Source: CAJBLF01 sp964495905
GTDB taxonomy: Bacteria > Patescibacteriota > Gracilibacteria > Absconditabacterales > Absconditicoccaceae
Direction of reading: 5' to 3'
Assembly (NCBI GenBank): GCA_964495905.1
Contig: CAZBWN010000040.1
Location: forward strand, 1-5,758
DNA: 5,758 bases
Part shown: positions 4,806-5,758 of the stretch, in pieces
Layout of the letters: the number at the start of each line of letters is the position of its first letter
How positions within the stretch are numbered: the first letter of the stretch is position 1
Notes under the pieces: generated by a model
The model's database searches: none
What the model was told of the DNA's origin: nothing
Seen by the model: only the letters and a program-made list of their open reading frames with translations
Made by a program: the position numbers and the translations under genes

Positions 4806-5758
4806 ATGAAAAAACGTTGATTCACTCTTTTGGAAGTCATTATAGCTATAACAAGCTTTTTTTTGTTGTTGACCGTAATCATCAATATTTATACGAGGAT
4901 GATCAAGCTTAAATACAACATCCAAGCAAGGACAAATGTCATCCAAGACGCTCATTTCGTTATAGAAAAGATAAATCTGCTCTTCAAAGATTACACAATC
5001 GACTATGAAGAATATTTCAATAGGAAAAATGTAGGATGCGATACCTCAAACGATAATGGACATTGTAATCTCTTCACCGCATATGGAAACAATAGTAATA
5101 GTAATCAAGTATCGTCTACCGTGCATGAAATATATTTCTGTAGCTCAGTTATTGCGGAATCAACCCCACAAAGAGTCATCATGAATCCGGATGTACAAAA
5201 TGGTTGAGGATGTTTAAATAGCGGACAACAGTCATTTGGACAATATAAACGGCAATTTCGAGACGTTAAAAATGATGTAGATTCAGTGACAGGAGCAGCA
5301 GGAGATGATGACGATGAAAATGTTTTGAAATGACCAACCGCTAGTGACGATACAAGCAACATAAAAGAACTTTATCTCATTTCCCAAGATGGGAAATCCA
5401 GGATATTCATCAGAAGAGCACTGATAGAGACAGGAGACTTCAACGGAGATTGAATAAGCAGCGGAGATAGTGAAAAACGATATACGCTACAGATATTGAA
5501 ACTCAAAGGATTTGATGCAGGAAACAATCATGACTTTGAAGTAAATACCTCTTCAGGGGTATATGATGGAAAAATAGATACTCGAGCCTGTGATTATGCA
5601 CAATGATTTATATGTAATGGGAATGGAATCGGACAAATATATACAGGATATAAACTTCCTACAGATGAAAACGACGGTTGGGTCAACTTATTCCAAAAAA
5701 ATATCACTATCACTGACCGAAATCTCATCATCTCTCCGATCAAAAATCCACAATATGC
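4806..5758 (+). CDS. Large minor type IV pilin-like protein (runs off right edge)
   Basis: The N-terminus reads MKKR-G|FTLLEVIIAITSFFLLLTVIINIY: a basic leader, the prepilin peptidase site between Gly5 and Phe6, and Glu at mature position 5. A hydrophobic helix (about residues 6-28) anchors the subunit and packs into the pilus. Gly5 is TGA (4818-4820). The 317 visible residues continue with a coiled helix (INLLFKDYTIDYEEYF), several cysteines, an acidic run (GDDDDEN), and a DFNGDG motif (residues 211-216) resembling a calcium-binding loop. Further TGA glycines lie at 5205, 5331, 5451 and 5604. The size exceeds that of major pilins (about 150 residues) and suggests a minor or tip pilin, or a pseudopilin of the PilW/GspJ kind. 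It would act in pilus assembly, adhesion or DNA uptake. The gene starts 58 nt after a terminator. A weak TTGCAA/TACAAG pair (4749-4776) is the only promoter candidate, and no Shine-Dalgarno sequence is visible. CGA/CGG codons at residues 149, 152, 225, 260 and 305 may not be Arg. Confidence 0.87.

Noticed and set aside
5105..5362. Minus-strand frame opposite the pilin gene
   Set aside because: It is the shadow of the pilin coding strand; its Ser/Pro-rich composition mirrors acidic Asp/Gly codons, with no promoter or start signal.
1..5758. Reading the TGA-interrupted genes as pseudogenes or as many separate small genes
   Set aside because: The reading frame never shifts across any TGA, recognisable motifs continue straight through (DnaA, SufD, repeats, pilin), and TAA ends every gene whose end is visible. 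Decay would also produce frameshifts and TAA/TAG stops.
1..5758. TGA as tryptophan (mycoplasma-type code 4) or selenocysteine
   Set aside because: Trp does not fit DnaA FVVG, the prepilin cleavage site or the DxNxDG loop, and TGG is in regular use. With 23 sites in unrelated proteins and no SECIS-like hairpin noted after them, selenocysteine is not credible.

Overview
The window reads coherently only if UGA is translated as glycine (genetic code 25). That code is known from the Candidate Phyla Radiation lineages Absconditabacteria (SR1) and Gracilibacteria (BD1-5). Under the standard code almost every gene here looks broken by TGA. Under code 25, 23 in-frame TGAs disappear and seven continuous genes remain. 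Several TGAs fall where a family demands glycine: the FVVG motif of DnaA, the G/F prepilin peptidase site of a type IV pilin, and the DG of a calcium-loop-like DxNxDG motif. The low G+C content, the A/T-ending codons and the general lack of strong Shine-Dalgarno sequences also fit such an organism.

Left half (about 1-3087, all minus strand). In transcription order there is an unrecognised membrane-anchored protein, a short SufD-like Fe-S assembly protein, a membrane-anchored VWA-domain (BatA/aerotolerance-like) protein, a small DUF4381-like membrane protein, and the N-terminal third of dnaA, which runs off the left edge. The genes lie 23-113 nt apart and could form one transcription unit. Three of the spacers are unusual: each is built from its own short words repeated in direct and inverted orientation.

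Middle (3088-3232). This is a divergent promoter region. The rightward promoter has an exact TTGACA / 17 nt / TATAAT match.

Right half (3233-5758, plus strand). First comes a secreted surface-type protein of 485 residues, with a signal peptide, a Cys-containing N-terminal region, two 126-residue tandem repeats and a charged helical tail. A strong hairpin terminator follows. Next is a large minor-pilin-like protein with a textbook class III prepilin N-terminus, open at the right edge. Together they suggest cell-surface and attachment functions, which would suit an episymbiotic or host-attached lifestyle (inference).

One further point deserves attention. Arg codons CGA and CGG are almost absent from the left-hand genes (1 in about 935 codons) but occur 10 times in the two right-hand genes, several times at positions where Trp would read naturally. 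A CGA/CGG-to-Trp reassignment has been proposed for Absconditabacterales, so residues given here as Arg at those codons are provisional. No RNA gene, CRISPR array, insertion sequence or replication origin could be supported.
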